NCBI RefSeq assembly: GCF_039540195.1
Contig: NZ_BAABEO010000008.1
Coordinates: 248,001-312,000, forward strand
Reading direction: 5' to 3'
Length of the DNA: 64,000 nucleotides
DNA from: Zafaria ginkgonis
Lineage (GTDB): Bacteria > Actinomycetota > Actinomycetes > Actinomycetales > Micrococcaceae
Shown: positions 41,476 to 50,780 of the stretch, in pieces
How positions within the stretch are numbered: the stretch's first letter is position 1
Layout: every line of letters starts with the position of its first letter
Made by a program: the position numbers and the translations under genes
The notes under the pieces: generated by a model
What the model was told of the DNA's origin: nothing
The model's input: the letters and a program-made list of their open reading frames with translations, nothing else
Database searches by the model: none

Positions 41476-42384
41476 CTAGGACTTCGCAAGCCGGCGGCGC
41501 TGCTCCGCAACGTCGAAGGCGGGCGCGGGCCACTGCGGATCGATGGCGTGCAGGACGTCGATGAGCAGCTGCTGGACGGCGATGCGGGCGTACCACTTCT
41601 TGTTGGCCGGAACCACGTACCAGGGCGCGTCGTCGGTGCGGGTGCGTTCGATGGCGATCCGGTAGGCCTCCATGTAGTCGTCCCAGCGCCGGCGTTCGTC
41701 GATGTCCCCCGGGCCGAACTTCCAGTGCTTGTCCGGCCGGTCCAGCCGCTCCAGCAGGCGGTCGCGCTGCTCGTCCTTGGAGATGTGCAGCATCACCTTG
41801 ACGATGCGTGTCCCGCCGCCGGCCACCAGTTCCTCGAACTGGCGGATCGCCCCGTAGCGGCGTTCGATCTCCTCCGGCGCGGCCAGCCCGCGGACCCGCT
41901 GGACCAGCACGTCCTCGTAATGGGAACGGTCGAACACCCCGATGATGCCGGCCTCGGGCAGCTGGCGCTCCACGCGCCAGAGGAAGTCATGGGCCCGGTC
42001 CTCATCGGTGGGCGCCTTGAAGGCGTGGTGGTGGATCCCCTGCGGGTCCGCCGAACCCATCACGTGGCGCACGATCCCGCCCTTGCCGGCGGTGTCCATG
42101 GCCTGCAGGATCAGCAGGACGCTGTTGCGCGCCCCCACGCGGGACGCGGCGAAGAGCCGTTCCTGGAGGGCATCGAGTTCGCCGTCGCTGGCCAGCAGCG
42201 CCGCGGCGCCCTCCTCCTTGGTTCCGGAAAACCCGGGGGTCGCGTCAGGGTCCACGTCCTCCAGCCGGAAACCGGCCCCGGCGCGCAGCAGCACGCTGGG
42301 GCTGGTTTCGAAGCGGGACGAACCCACGACGACGGCACGCGCCTCCGGGCCGGATCCGTTGCCATTGCCGTTTCCGTTGCCCAT
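41476..42384 (-). CDS. ppk2: Polyphosphate kinase 2 family protein
   Basis: This 302-residue enzyme transfers phosphate between polyphosphate and nucleotides (AMP or ADP). Visible motifs are Walker A QAMDTAGKGG, the lid-related HAFKAPTDEDRAHDFLWR, Walker B-like GVFDRSHYEDVLV, and HISKDEQRDRLLERLDRPDK with WKFGPGDIDER, then PANKKWYARIAV. The phosphate acceptor class cannot be fixed without alignment. The N-terminus begins with a low-complexity GNGNGNGNG run, possibly an expansion. Only 102 bases from the aminotransferase gene. Confidence 0.92.
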   Translation of the reverse strand: MGNGNGNGNGSGPEARAVVVGSSRFETSPSVLLRAGAGFRLEDVDPDATPGFSGTKEEGAAALLASDGELDALQERLFAASRVGARNSVLLILQAMDTAGKGGIVRHVMGSADPQGIHHHAFKAPTDEDRAHDFLWRVERQLPEAGIIGVFDRSHYEDVLVQRVRGLAAPEEIERRYGAIRQFEELVAGGGTRIVKVMLHISKDEQRDRLLERLDRPDKHWKFGPGDIDERRRWDDYMEAYRIAIERTRTDDAPWYVVPANKKWYARIAVQQLLIDVLHAIDPQWPAPAFDVAEQRRRLAKS

Positions 42385-42486
42385 CAGGCCTCCCTGCCCT
42401 CGCCGAACACCTGCCGACCACTATGCCACCGGGCAGTGTTGGTGGGCAGTGCCGTTGCAGGTCAGTGCCGGGGCCGGTGTTGCGGC

Positions 42487-43707
42487 TCAGTGCCGCAGGT
42501 CCTCCAGGAACTCGGCGATGCGTCCGACCGCGTCCTCGATGTCCCGCACCGCCGGCAGGGTCACCAGGCGGAAGTGGTCCGGGGCGATCCAGTTGAACGC
42601 GGTGCCCTGGCTGATGAGCATCTTCTGCTGCTTGAGCAGTTCCAGGGCGAACTTCTCATCGTCGCGGATCGGGTAGACCTCCGGATCCAGCTTCGGGAAC
42701 AGGTACATGGCCCCGCGAGCCTGCTGGCAGCTCACGCCGGGGATCGCGTTGAGCAGGCGGAAGGCGGTGTCGCGCTGTTCCTTGAGCCGGCCCCCGGGCA
42801 GGATCAGGTCGTTGATCGACTGGTAGCCGCCCAGCGCGGTCTGGATCGCGTGCTGCGCCGGGACGTTGGCGCACAGGCGCATGTTGGTGAGCAGGTTGAT
42901 GCCCTCGATGTAGTCCGTGGCCAGGTGCTTGGGCCCGGAGATCGCCAGCCAGCCGGCCCGGAAGCCGCAGACCCGGTAGGCCTTGGACAGGCCGGAGAAG
43001 GTCAGGATGAGCACGTCGTCGGCCAGCGAGGCCGTGTTGATGTGGACGGCGTCGTCGTAAAGGATCTTCTCGTAGATCTCGTCGGAGAAGACCACCAGGT
43101 TGTGCTTGCGGGCGATCTCCAGCATCCCCTCGAGGATGTGCTTGGGGTAGACCGCACCCGTGGGGTTGTTCGGGTTGATGATCACCAGGCCCTTGGTGTG
43201 CGGGGTGATCTTGGCCTCGATGTCCTCGAGGTCCGGCAGCCACCCCTCCTCCTCGACGTTGAGGTAGTGCACGGGGGTACCGCCGGCCAGCGAGACCGAG
43301 GCGGTCCACAGCGGGTAGTCCGGGGCGGGGATGAGCACCTGGTCGCCGTTGTTCAGCAGCGCGTTCAGGCTCAGCGTGATCAGCTCGGACACGCCGTTGC
43401 CGAGGTAGATGTCGTCGACGCCGATGGTCTGGATGCCGCGCGTCTGGTAGTACTGCGAGACGGCGGTGCGGGCGGAAAAGATGCCGCGGGAATCGCTGTA
43501 GCCCTGCGCCTGGGGCAGGTTGCGGATCATGTCCACCAGGATCGCGTCCGGGGCCTCGAAGCCGAACGGGGCGGGGTTGCCGATATTCAGCTTCAGGATG
43601 CGCTGGCCTTCGGCCTCCATGCGTTGCGCGTGCTCCAGCAGCGGACCCCTGATGTCATAGAGGACGTTATGGAGCTTCGTTGATTGCTTGAATTCCGGCA
43701 TTTTCAT
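42487..43707 (-). CDS. alaT: PLP-dependent alanine-type aminotransferase
   Basis: A 406-residue class I/II aminotransferase. The AlaT group begins KQSTKLHNVLYDIRGP as here. LNIGNPAPFGFEAPD, YSDSRGIFSAR and VIINPNNPTGAVYPK are conserved. The Schiff-base Lys is in TFSGLSKAYRVCGFRAGW, and ARGAMYLFPKLD lies near the C-terminus. It probably interconverts pyruvate and alanine with glutamate. A second ATG lies two codons on. It stands alone between ppk2 and a lipoprotein gene. Confidence 0.92.
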   Translation of the reverse strand: MKMPEFKQSTKLHNVLYDIRGPLLEHAQRMEAEGQRILKLNIGNPAPFGFEAPDAILVDMIRNLPQAQGYSDSRGIFSARTAVSQYYQTRGIQTIGVDDIYLGNGVSELITLSLNALLNNGDQVLIPAPDYPLWTASVSLAGGTPVHYLNVEEEGWLPDLEDIEAKITPHTKGLVIINPNNPTGAVYPKHILEGMLEIARKHNLVVFSDEIYEKILYDDAVHINTASLADDVLILTFSGLSKAYRVCGFRAGWLAISGPKHLATDYIEGINLLTNMRLCANVPAQHAIQTALGGYQSINDLILPGGRLKEQRDTAFRLLNAIPGVSCQQARGAMYLFPKLDPEVYPIRDDEKFALELLKQQKMLISQGTAFNWIAPDHFRLVTLPAVRDIEDAVGRIAEFLEDLRH

Positions 43708-43777
43708 AGCTTCTCACAGGGTGTGCGGTGGGTAGGGAAATGTGATCAATGAGACGTGGGCCACGGCCTGCCCCGCG

Positions 43778-44755
43778 CTAGGCGAAGCCGTTGCCCTTGA
43801 GCCAGTCGGAGGCCGCCTCGGCCGGGGTCAGCCGGGCGTCGCCGGAGACCGCGCGGTCCAGGTCCGTGAGGTCGTCGCTGCCCAGCTCCGCGGAGACCCG
43901 GTTCAGCACCTCCACCGCGTCCTGGCCGACCACCTTCGCGTTCACCACCGGCACCACCTGCTGAGCGGCGAACACCGTCTTCGGATCCTCCAGGGCCACC
44001 AGGCCCTGGTCCACGATGGCCGGTCGCGTCGCCGGCAGTTCCACCACGTCGACGCTGCCGGCGATGAGCGCCTGCACCGCCTCGCCGCCGTCGTCGGCGA
44101 GCGCCACGAAGGTGCCGGGCACGCACTCGTAGCCGGCTTCCAGGCCGGGCAGGCCCTGCGCGGAGGTGCGGAACCCGGCCGGGGCCCCGAGCGTGAGCTT
44201 GCCGCAGGAGGGCGCCAGGTCGCTGAGGTTGCGGGCGTCGTACTGTTCCGCGGTGGCGGCGGTCGCCACTAGGGCCGAGTGGCTGTCGGCCGCGGCCGGG
44301 GTGAGCAGGGCCAGGTCCTCCGGCAGGGCCTGGCGCAGCGCCTGCAGGACGGAGTCGGCGGTGGTGGCGGTGGACGTGGCATCCAGGTCCCGCAGCAGCG
44401 CGCCGGTGCGGCCGGGGGCCACGTCGGCGAACCCGCTGGAAACGGCGTGGGCCAGCCCGGCCTCGGCCGTCGCGTCCGTGACCGTGGCCTCGATGCCGGC
44501 GGCGTTCAGCGCGCCGGCGTAGATCTCCGCCACGGCGCGGCCCTCGTCCGTGTCCGCGGAGGTGACCAGCAGGCGCTTCTCGGTGGTCGGATTGCTCACC
44601 ACCGGGGAGTCCGGGACGAACGGGGCGGGGCCGCTGCAGCCGGCCAGGGCCATCACCGCGGCCAGCAGCACCGCGGGCCCGGCCAAGGCGGGGACCCTGG
44701 CGGCAGCCGGGTGGCGGGCGGTCCGGGCGTGGGAAGTCCGGGAATGCGGGGTCAC
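43778..44755 (-). CDS. OpuAC-like substrate-binding lipoprotein
   Basis: A 325-residue extracytoplasmic solute-binding protein. The signal peptide (PAVLLAAVMALAGC) ends in a lipobox Cys about residue 40. The N-terminal part EKRLLVTSADTDEGRAVAEI and the SAQGLPGLEAGYECVPGTF / VDVVELPATRPAIVDQGLVA segments fit the glycine-betaine/choline (OpuAC) type. No permease or ATPase gene is adjacent. It may be an orphan receptor, or the rest lies elsewhere. Confidence 0.8.
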   Translation of the reverse strand: MTPHSRTSHARTARHPAAARVPALAGPAVLLAAVMALAGCSGPAPFVPDSPVVSNPTTEKRLLVTSADTDEGRAVAEIYAGALNAAGIEATVTDATAEAGLAHAVSSGFADVAPGRTGALLRDLDATSTATTADSVLQALRQALPEDLALLTPAAADSHSALVATAATAEQYDARNLSDLAPSCGKLTLGAPAGFRTSAQGLPGLEAGYECVPGTFVALADDGGEAVQALIAGSVDVVELPATRPAIVDQGLVALEDPKTVFAAQQVVPVVNAKVVGQDAVEVLNRVSAELGSDDLTDLDRAVSGDARLTPAEAASDWLKGNGFA

Positions 44756-44844
44756 GGGGTTGCTCCTGTGGGGATGTGCCGGGGTGAGCGAACGGGCTGA
44801 GTCTTGGCGAAGGGTATCCGGGCGAAGGGCGTGCCGGGATGGGG

Positions 44845-45333
44845 TCAGCGGGCGCCGTGGCGGGCGCCGCCACGGGCACGGTAGAGCTCCAGCGCCTCGT
44901 CGACACGGTCCACCCGGTCGATCCGGTCCAACTCATCGAGCGGGAACCACCGGGCTTCCGACGTCGAGCCGTCGTGTTCGAAGGCGAGTTCGCCGCCCAC
45001 CACCTCCGCCTCGTAGAGCACCGCAACGGTCTGCAGGGCCCGGCCGGTGGCGTGCAGGCGCTTGTGTGCCGGGATGTGTCCGGACACGACGCCCAGCAGC
45101 TCGCGGAGGCGGACCTCGTAGCCGGTTTCCTCCGCCAGTTCGCGCACGGCGCCGTCCTCGATGGTTTCCCCCAGTTCCACGCCGCCGCCGGGCAGCGTCC
45201 AGCGCGGACGGAAAGCCGGGTCCGTGGCGCGCATGTCCCAGAGCGCCAGCAGGATGTGGCCGTCGCGGACCACGACGCAGTAGGCCGCCAGCCGGGTGTC
45301 GAACTCGGGGCGCGGGGCGGGTTTTGCGGTCAT
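44845..45333 (-). CDS. NUDIX hydrolase
   Basis: A 162-residue hydrolase of nucleoside-diphosphate-type substrates. The Nudix box reads GGGVELGETIEDGAVRELAE then ETGYEV, matching Gx5Ex7REUxEExGU fully. The N-terminal AYCVVVRDGHILLALWDMR is typical. The C-terminus carries an Asp/Arg repeat (LDRIDRVDRVDEAL). The substrate is not predictable. It diverges from the Lrp-type regulator gene. Confidence 0.9.
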   Translation of the reverse strand: MTAKPAPRPEFDTRLAAYCVVVRDGHILLALWDMRATDPAFRPRWTLPGGGVELGETIEDGAVRELAEETGYEVRLRELLGVVSGHIPAHKRLHATGRALQTVAVLYEAEVVGGELAFEHDGSTSEARWFPLDELDRIDRVDRVDEALELYRARGGARHGAR

Positions 45334-45437
45334 TGGTCCAGCCTACCTGCGTGCCCGTCCGCACGCCGGTCCCCTGCCCGTCCTCGCACCGGCCCGCCAA
45401 CGTGTCCGCGGCTGGTTCCTGTGGTGGAATAGCGACT

Positions 45438-45935
45438 ATGTCAGCCTCCGAGCAGCCCTCCGTCCCCCTCGACGCCGTCGACCGCCGCATCCTGTCGGAA
45501 CTGCTGGCCGATGCCAGGATCAGCAACGCCGCCCTGGCCCAGCGTGCCGGCATCGCCCCCTCCACGGCGCTGCTGCGCACCCGCCAGCTGGTGGAGCGCG
45601 GGATCATCGAGGGCTACCACGCCGAGCTGAACCTCTCCGCCGTCGGCCGCGGCGTGCAGGCGCTGATCGCGGTCAAGCTGCGGGTGCACGACCGGGACAA
45701 GATCGACCGCTTCACCGCCGAGGTGCCGCAGCTGCCGGAGGTCCTTTCGATGTTCCACGTTTCCGGGGGCACCGACTACCTGCTCCACGTGGCCGTCGCC
45801 TCCACGACGGCGCTGCGGGACTGGGTGCTGGACCACCTGGCCACGGACGGCGCCGTCGGGCACACCGAAACCACCCTGGTGTTCGAGCACTTCAAGGGCC
45901 AGTCCGGCCCGCTGCTGCCCGAGGGCGCGGACTAG
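45438..45935 (+). CDS. Lrp/AsnC family transcriptional regulator
   Basis: A 165-residue regulator. The N-terminal AsnC-type helix-turn-helix is DAVDRRILSELLADARISNA with PSTALLRTRQLVERGIIEGY. The C-terminal RAM effector domain is ALIAVKLRVHDRDKIDRFTA, then FHVSGGTDYLLHVAVAS. It typically senses amino acids. ATG 45,438 is the family start. It lies upstream of the TPR gene, 94 bases away. Confidence 0.93.
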   Translation: MSASEQPSVPLDAVDRRILSELLADARISNAALAQRAGIAPSTALLRTRQLVERGIIEGYHAELNLSAVGRGVQALIAVKLRVHDRDKIDRFTAEVPQLPEVLSMFHVSGGTDYLLHVAVASTTALRDWVLDHLATDGAVGHTETTLVFEHFKGQSGPLLPEGAD

Positions 45936-46029
45936 GGCCAACGGCGCGGGCCCGAAGGCGTGGGCGGCAGGGCCAGGGCGTAGGCTGGAGGCCAGCCACC
46001 CACCCGGCGATCCTCGAGGAGGCGCCCCG

Positions 46030-47901
46030 TTGTCCGCACTGGCCGAGCGTTTGCACGGCATCCTGAACCGTCCCCAACCGAGCCCGTTCCTCTCCCCCGA
46101 CGACCCGCGCGGCTGGCTGGAGCTTGCCTACGACCGCGCCTACGCCGAAGACCACGACGGCGCGGTGCGTGCCGCGGAGGCCGGGATCGCCGCCGATGGC
46201 GCCGATGTCGAGGCGCAGCTGTCCCTGTGGGGCGTTGCCGCCTCCGTCCACCACCTCGCCGATCGGGACGAGGAAGCCCTGGAGTGCGCGCGCCGGCGCG
46301 TGGAGCTGCTGCGCCGCCTCGGCCGGAACCACCAGGCCGACCTCGAGGAGGACCTCGGCAGCCTGCTCTTCCGCGAGCCGCGCCCGGAGGAGGCGCCGCT
46401 GCTGGAAGCCGCGCTGGCCACCCACTCCGCCGCCGGCGCCAGCGCCGCGGTCCTCGCGGACATCCGCCTCCCTTTGGCGGTGTGCCGCGTGGAGGCCGGC
46501 GACGATACGGCCCTGGAGGACCTGGAGCTGTGCGCTGAGGACTACCGGGCCGGCGGACGCACCGAAAGCCTGGCCGGCGCCCTGCTGTACCTGGCCCACC
46601 ACTACGCCCGTGCCGGCCGCTTCCAGGAGGCCCTGGAAAAGTCGGACGAACTGCTGGGACTTCCGGTGAACCGGGCCATGCGTGCGGCCGTGTGGATGGT
46701 GCGTGCCACCGGACACAGCGAACTGGGCAATCCCCTGGAGGCCGAAGGCAGTGCCGTCGAGGCGCTGGACCTGTACGCGGCGGCAGGGGTGCGGCGCGGT
46801 GCGGTCTCCGCCGCGGCCCTGGTGGCCAACATCGCTTCCCAGGCCGAGGACCAGGAGGCTGCCGTGCTTGCGTGGCGCATCGCGGTCCAACAGGCCGAAC
46901 TCGGCGAGTTCGGTGAGGTCTGGGCGGTGCGCATGGGCCTGGGCAACCAGCTGCTGGAGGCCGGCGAATACCTGCTCGCCGAGGAGGTCCTGGAACATCT
47001 GGCCGGCTGGCTGGAGCAGGCCGGCCGGCCTGCCGACCAGGCCCGCACGCTTATGTCGCTGGGGCACTGCCTGCGCCATCAGGAGCGCGAAGGCGAGGCG
47101 CTCGCCGCCTGGGAGCGGGCCAGTGCCCTGTTCGCCGCCGCGGACCTGCCCGGCGAGGCCTCCCGTGCCCTGATGTCTGCCGGCACCCTGCTGGCCCGCG
47201 AAGGCCGCGACGGCGAAGGGCTGAAAAGCTTCGAGCGGGCGGTCGCGTGGGCCCGCCGTGCCGGGGAGGACGATCCGGCGGCGTTGCCGCAGGCGCTGCA
47301 TGCGTTCGGCCATGCGCAGTGCGAGGCCGGCGACGCGGACGGGCTCGCCACGCTGGACGAGGCCATCCGCCTGGCTGACGAGCACAACGCCGAATGGCAC
47401 TCGGCGGATTTCCGCGACACCCGCGCGCGCAGCCTGTGGCTGCTCGGGCATGGCCGGGAGGCGGTGTCCGCGGCGCTGGAGGCGGCGGACCTGTACCGGG
47501 ACGCGGACGATCCGGACGGCAGCGGCAACGCCGAACTGTTCGCCGCCCAAGTGCTGTTCGAAACGGGGCAACTGGACCAGGCGTCCCGCGTGTTCCGGCT
47601 GATCGCGGAGGAACACCGGGGCAGCCCCGCCCACCACCATGCCGCGCAGCGGGGACTGTCCGAGGTCCTGGACGCCATGGGGCTGCGGGTGCAGGCCGAG
47701 GAGGCCCGCGCCGCTGCCGACGCGGCGCTGGATGCCGCAGATCCTGACGCGGACCCCGAGGGCGCGGATTCCGAGGGCGAGGACTCCCGGGAAGGGGGTC
47801 CCGAAGTCGGGGCTCCCCAGGAGGGGGGTCCTGCCGCGCAGGACAAGGCCGGAGGCGCGGACGACGCCGGGAACGCGCAGGGCGATGCCCCCCGCAGCTA
47901 G
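46030..47901 (+). CDS. Tetratricopeptide-repeat protein
   Basis: A 623-residue, Ala/Leu/Glu-rich helical repeat protein. At least 10 TPR-like units are visible (for example ALEKSDELLGLPVNRAMRAA; AGEYLLAEEVLEHLAGWLEQ; ALAAWERASALFAAADLPGE). The last 60 residues are an acidic, Gly-rich disordered tail (DPEGADSEGEDSREGGPEV). It likely acts as a protein-interaction scaffold; partners are unknown. The TTG start is supported by GAGGAGGCG upstream. Its neighbours do not define a pathway. Confidence 0.85.
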   Translation: MSALAERLHGILNRPQPSPFLSPDDPRGWLELAYDRAYAEDHDGAVRAAEAGIAADGADVEAQLSLWGVAASVHHLADRDEEALECARRRVELLRRLGRNHQADLEEDLGSLLFREPRPEEAPLLEAALATHSAAGASAAVLADIRLPLAVCRVEAGDDTALEDLELCAEDYRAGGRTESLAGALLYLAHHYARAGRFQEALEKSDELLGLPVNRAMRAAVWMVRATGHSELGNPLEAEGSAVEALDLYAAAGVRRGAVSAAALVANIASQAEDQEAAVLAWRIAVQQAELGEFGEVWAVRMGLGNQLLEAGEYLLAEEVLEHLAGWLEQAGRPADQARTLMSLGHCLRHQEREGEALAAWERASALFAAADLPGEASRALMSAGTLLAREGRDGEGLKSFERAVAWARRAGEDDPAALPQALHAFGHAQCEAGDADGLATLDEAIRLADEHNAEWHSADFRDTRARSLWLLGHGREAVSAALEAADLYRDADDPDGSGNAELFAAQVLFETGQLDQASRVFRLIAEEHRGSPAHHHAAQRGLSEVLDAMGLRVQAEEARAAADAALDAADPDADPEGADSEGEDSREGGPEVGAPQEGGPAAQDKAGGADDAGNAQGDAPRS

Positions 47902-47955
47902 GACCGGGAACCGTTCCGGCGGGTTCTCATGTTCGTCTCATGGGGTGGCCCTTTA

Positions 47956-48387
47956 ATGTCTCGCATGTCCTCCTCACGTCCGACGCGCCGCCCCCTCCGC
48001 ATCATGCTCGCGGTGCTCGTGCTGGCCGTGCTCGGGGCCGTGGGCGCCCTCGTGGCCAGCACGCTGGTGGCCGCGCGTCCCGTCGACCTGGGTCCCGGCG
48101 TCGTGCTGCACGACGACGCCGCGGGCAGCGCCCCCGCGACCGATCCCTCCCCGGCCTCCACGGACGGCGCCCCCTCCGAAGGCCCGTCCACGGAGCCGGC
48201 GCCCGCCACGCAGTCCCCCACACGGTCCCCCGCGGCACCGACGCGGACCGCGTCCGCACCGGTGGTGCCCGCCCCGCCGTCGTCGTACGACGACGATGAC
48301 GACGACGACGACGCGTCCGACGACTCGGATGACGATGACCACGCTGACGACGATGGCCCGGAACGCGAATCGGAGGACGACGACTGA
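47956..48387 (+). CDS. Small membrane-anchored protein with poly-Asp tail
   Basis: A 143-residue protein. One membrane helix (IMLAVLVLAVLGAVGALVAS) is followed by an extracytoplasmic Ser/Thr/Pro/Ala-rich linker. It ends in a run of Asp (YDDDDDDDDASDDSDDDD) with ~30 acidic residues. Such tails can bind divalent cations. Its TGA overlaps the ATG of the sensor kinase gene, so it is likely an accessory input protein of that system. An alternative start lies at 47,965. No family recognised. Confidence 0.7.
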   Translation: MSRMSSSRPTRRPLRIMLAVLVLAVLGAVGALVASTLVAARPVDLGPGVVLHDDAAGSAPATDPSPASTDGAPSEGPSTEPAPATQSPTRSPAAPTRTASAPVVPAPPSSYDDDDDDDDASDDSDDDDHADDDGPERESEDDD

Positions 48388-49919
48388 TGGTCCGACGCTT
48401 GAGGGCGCCGGGCTTCAGGGTTCCGGGCCGCCTCGCCGGGCCCGGCCGCGGGGCCAGCTCCGTGGCCGGACGCATCCTCGGATCCATGCTGCTGCTCTCG
48501 CTGCTGACCCTGCTGGTGGCCGGCGGCACGTCCTACGGCATCCTGCGCAGCCAAGCCTCCGCGCGCATCGACGACGCGCTCAGCCGGACGGTGAGCGAGT
48601 TCCGGGTGCTCTCCGCCAGCTCGGTGGATCCCGCCACCGGTGCGCCCTTCGTCCGCGCCGAGGACCTGGTCTACGTCGCCATGCAGCGCACGCTGCCCGC
48701 CGCCAACGAGGGAATGATGGCCCTGGGCCCCGCGGACGTGCGGTGGGTGGCTCCCGAATCGGTGTCCCTGCGCCCCGAAGCGGACCGGCAGCTGCTCGAC
48801 GGGCTGCTGTCCGAGGCGGTGCCGGAACGCGTCGTGTTGCGGACCCTGTCCACCGGCACCACCACCTACCGCCTGGCCGTGGTCCCGGTGCAGCTGGCCG
48901 ACGACGCGGCCGCCATGCGCTACGTGGTGGTGTTCGACCTCAGCGCCGAACTGGGCGCCCTGGGCCGCACGCACCTGGTCTTTATGGCCGCGGGCCTGGC
49001 GGCGCTGGCGCTGTCCGCCGTGCTGGGCTGGATGCTGGTGGCACGGCTGCTGGCCCCGCTGCGGGAGATGCGGCGGACGGCCGAAGCGATCTCCGAACAC
49101 GACCTGGGACAGCGCCTGGAAGTGCGCGGCAACGACGACCTCGCGGACCTCTCGACCACCTTCAACCACATGCTGGACCGGCTGGGCAACGCGCTGCGCT
49201 CCCAGCGGCAGCTGCTGGACGACGTCGGCCACGAGCTGCGCACTCCCATCACGATCGTCCAGGGCCACCTGGAGCTGCAGGACGCCACGGACCCTCACGA
49301 TGTCGAACAGACCCGCGCCATCGCCCTGGACGAGCTGGACCGGATGGGCCTGCTCGTGGACGATCTGGTCATGCTTGCCAAGGCTGACCGCTCCGACTTC
49401 GTGGCACCTGTCCCGGTGGAACTGGACGTGCTCATCGACGACGTGCTGGACAAGGCCCGCGGCCTGGGCGACCGGCGCTGGATCGTGGAGCGGCGCGCCC
49501 ACGGGACCGCGGAACTGGACCCGCGCCGGATCGAACAGGCCATGCTGCAACTGTGCCAGAACGCGGTGAAGTTTTCCGCCGCCGGGAGCACGGTGGCCCT
49601 GGGCTGCGGGCTGCACGCGGGCACCGTGCGCCTCTGGGTGCGCGACGAAGGCATCGGCGTCCTACCCGAGGACCGGGCTGCCATCTTCGACCGCTTCGCC
49701 CGCGGCAGCAACGGCCGCCGCGCCGAGGGCTCCGGGCTGGGGCTGACCATCGTGCGGGCGATCGCCGGCGCGCACGGCGGCACGGCCGGCGTCGAATCGC
49801 GGCCCGGCGCCGGTTCGACGTTCTTCATCGACCTTCCGCTGCGCGGGTTCGGACCCGCGCCGGACGAGACAGACCACACCGGCAACGAGGAGGCCCATGA
49901 GCCAGATCCTGATCATTGA
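48387..49919 (+). CDS. Two-component sensor histidine kinase
   Basis: A 510-residue membrane kinase. TM1 is about residues 33-52 (SMLLLSLLTLLVAGGTSYG). An extracytoplasmic sensor domain of ~140 residues follows, then TM2 (LVFMAAGLAALALSAVLGWM). HAMP is RLLAPLREMRRTAEAISEHD. The phospho-His is in LDDVGHELRTPITIVQGH. ATPase boxes are CQNAVKFS (N), DEGIGV (G1) and GSGLGLTIV (G2). It shares 1 base with the upstream gene and 23 bases with the response-regulator gene downstream. The signal is unknown; the acidic partner suggests a cation. Confidence 0.95.
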   Translation: MVRRLRAPGFRVPGRLAGPGRGASSVAGRILGSMLLLSLLTLLVAGGTSYGILRSQASARIDDALSRTVSEFRVLSASSVDPATGAPFVRAEDLVYVAMQRTLPAANEGMMALGPADVRWVAPESVSLRPEADRQLLDGLLSEAVPERVVLRTLSTGTTTYRLAVVPVQLADDAAAMRYVVVFDLSAELGALGRTHLVFMAAGLAALALSAVLGWMLVARLLAPLREMRRTAEAISEHDLGQRLEVRGNDDLADLSTTFNHMLDRLGNALRSQRQLLDDVGHELRTPITIVQGHLELQDATDPHDVEQTRAIALDELDRMGLLVDDLVMLAKADRSDFVAPVPVELDVLIDDVLDKARGLGDRRWIVERRAHGTAELDPRRIEQAMLQLCQNAVKFSAAGSTVALGCGLHAGTVRLWVRDEGIGVLPEDRAAIFDRFARGSNGRRAEGSGLGLTIVRAIAGAHGGTAGVESRPGAGSTFFIDLPLRGFGPAPDETDHTGNEEAHEPDPDH

Positions 49920-50565
49920 GGACGAGGAGCGGATCGGCTCCTTCATCGCCAAGGGCCTGCGCGCCGCGGGGTTCTCCCCCACCATTGCGGGCAGCGGCCG
50001 CGAGGGCCTGGTGCTGGCGCAGACCGGGGACTTCGAGCTGGTGGTGCTGGACCTGGGGCTGCCGGACCTGGACGGCTTCGAGGTGCTCCGGCGGATCCGG
50101 GACGGGCACAACACCGTGCCCGTCATCATCCTCACGGCCCGCACCAGCGTCGACGACACGGTCGCCGGATTCGAACGCGGCGCCGACGACTACATGCCCA
50201 AGCCGTTCCGCTTCGAGGAGCTGCTGGCGCGGGTGCGCCGGCGGCTGCGCACCGACGCCAACGGCGCGGACCTGGCGGTGCTGGGGCACGCGGGGCTGTC
50301 CCTGGACCTGCGCGCGCGGCGGGCCAGCGTGGACGGGCGCGAGGTGGACCTCTCGGCGCGTGAGTTCGCCCTCGCCGAGGCCTTCCTGCGCAACCCCGGC
50401 CAGGTGCTCAGCCGCGAGCAGCTGCTCTCCCGGGTGTGGGGCTACGACTTCGACCCGTCCTCGAACGTGGTGGACGTCTACGTGCGCTACCTGCGCAACA
50501 AGCTCGGAGCCGAGCGCATCGAAACCGTGCGCGGGATGGGATACCGCCTCGCCGCCAAGGCCTAG
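49897..50565 (+). CDS. OmpR/PhoB-family response regulator
   Basis: A 222-residue regulator. The receiver has acidic IEDEERI, phospho-acceptor Asp in VVLDLGLPDLDG, ILTAR and the PKPF Lys. The winged-helix effector (DLSAREFALAEAFLRNPGQV; SSNVVDVYVRYLRNKLGAER; ETVRGMGYRL) is OmpR type. It is the output partner of the preceding kinase. The secreted protein gene on the other side of the long inverted repeat may be a target, but this is only inference. Confidence 0.95.
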   Translation: MSQILIIEDEERIGSFIAKGLRAAGFSPTIAGSGREGLVLAQTGDFELVVLDLGLPDLDGFEVLRRIRDGHNTVPVIILTARTSVDDTVAGFERGADDYMPKPFRFEELLARVRRRLRTDANGADLAVLGHAGLSLDLRARRASVDGREVDLSAREFALAEAFLRNPGQVLSREQLLSRVWGYDFDPSSNVVDVYVRYLRNKLGAERIETVRGMGYRLAAKA

Positions 50566-50646
50566 GCGGCAGGGACGGCTCCTCAAGGATCGCCGGCCGG
50601 GCCAACCGTGGCGACCTTTTCGACAAACCATCCTGCCCCTGACCCA

Positions 50647-50709
50647 CGTTTGGCCAAAGGTTGCTGCTGGGTTCAAGGTTGAAACCCAGCGACAAGCTTT
50701 GGCCAAACG
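50647..50709. terminator. Long imperfect inverted repeat between convergent genes
   Basis: About 28 bases per arm, with CGTTTGGCCAAAGG at the left outer end and CTTTGGCCAAACG at the right. A few mismatches and a small loop. Each arm contains TTTGGCCAAA. It lies between the response-regulator gene and the convergent secreted-protein gene, so it probably serves both as terminator. It could also be a copy of a genome-wide repeat. Confidence 0.6.
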
Positions 50710-50780
50710 GTTGGGGAGTGCGTTTTCCTTTGTCCAAACGCCCGCGGCCGAATTCGCTTCCGGCCGGACGCTATGCGCGG

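Noticed and set aside
41149..43683. An 844-codon plus-strand open frame opposite ppk2 and alaT
   Set aside because: It covers two well-defined minus-strand genes and has shadow-like composition.
47974..48342. Minus-strand frame opposite the poly-Asp protein gene
   Set aside because: It encodes Val/Arg/Gly runs produced by the complement of Asp codons; a shadow.
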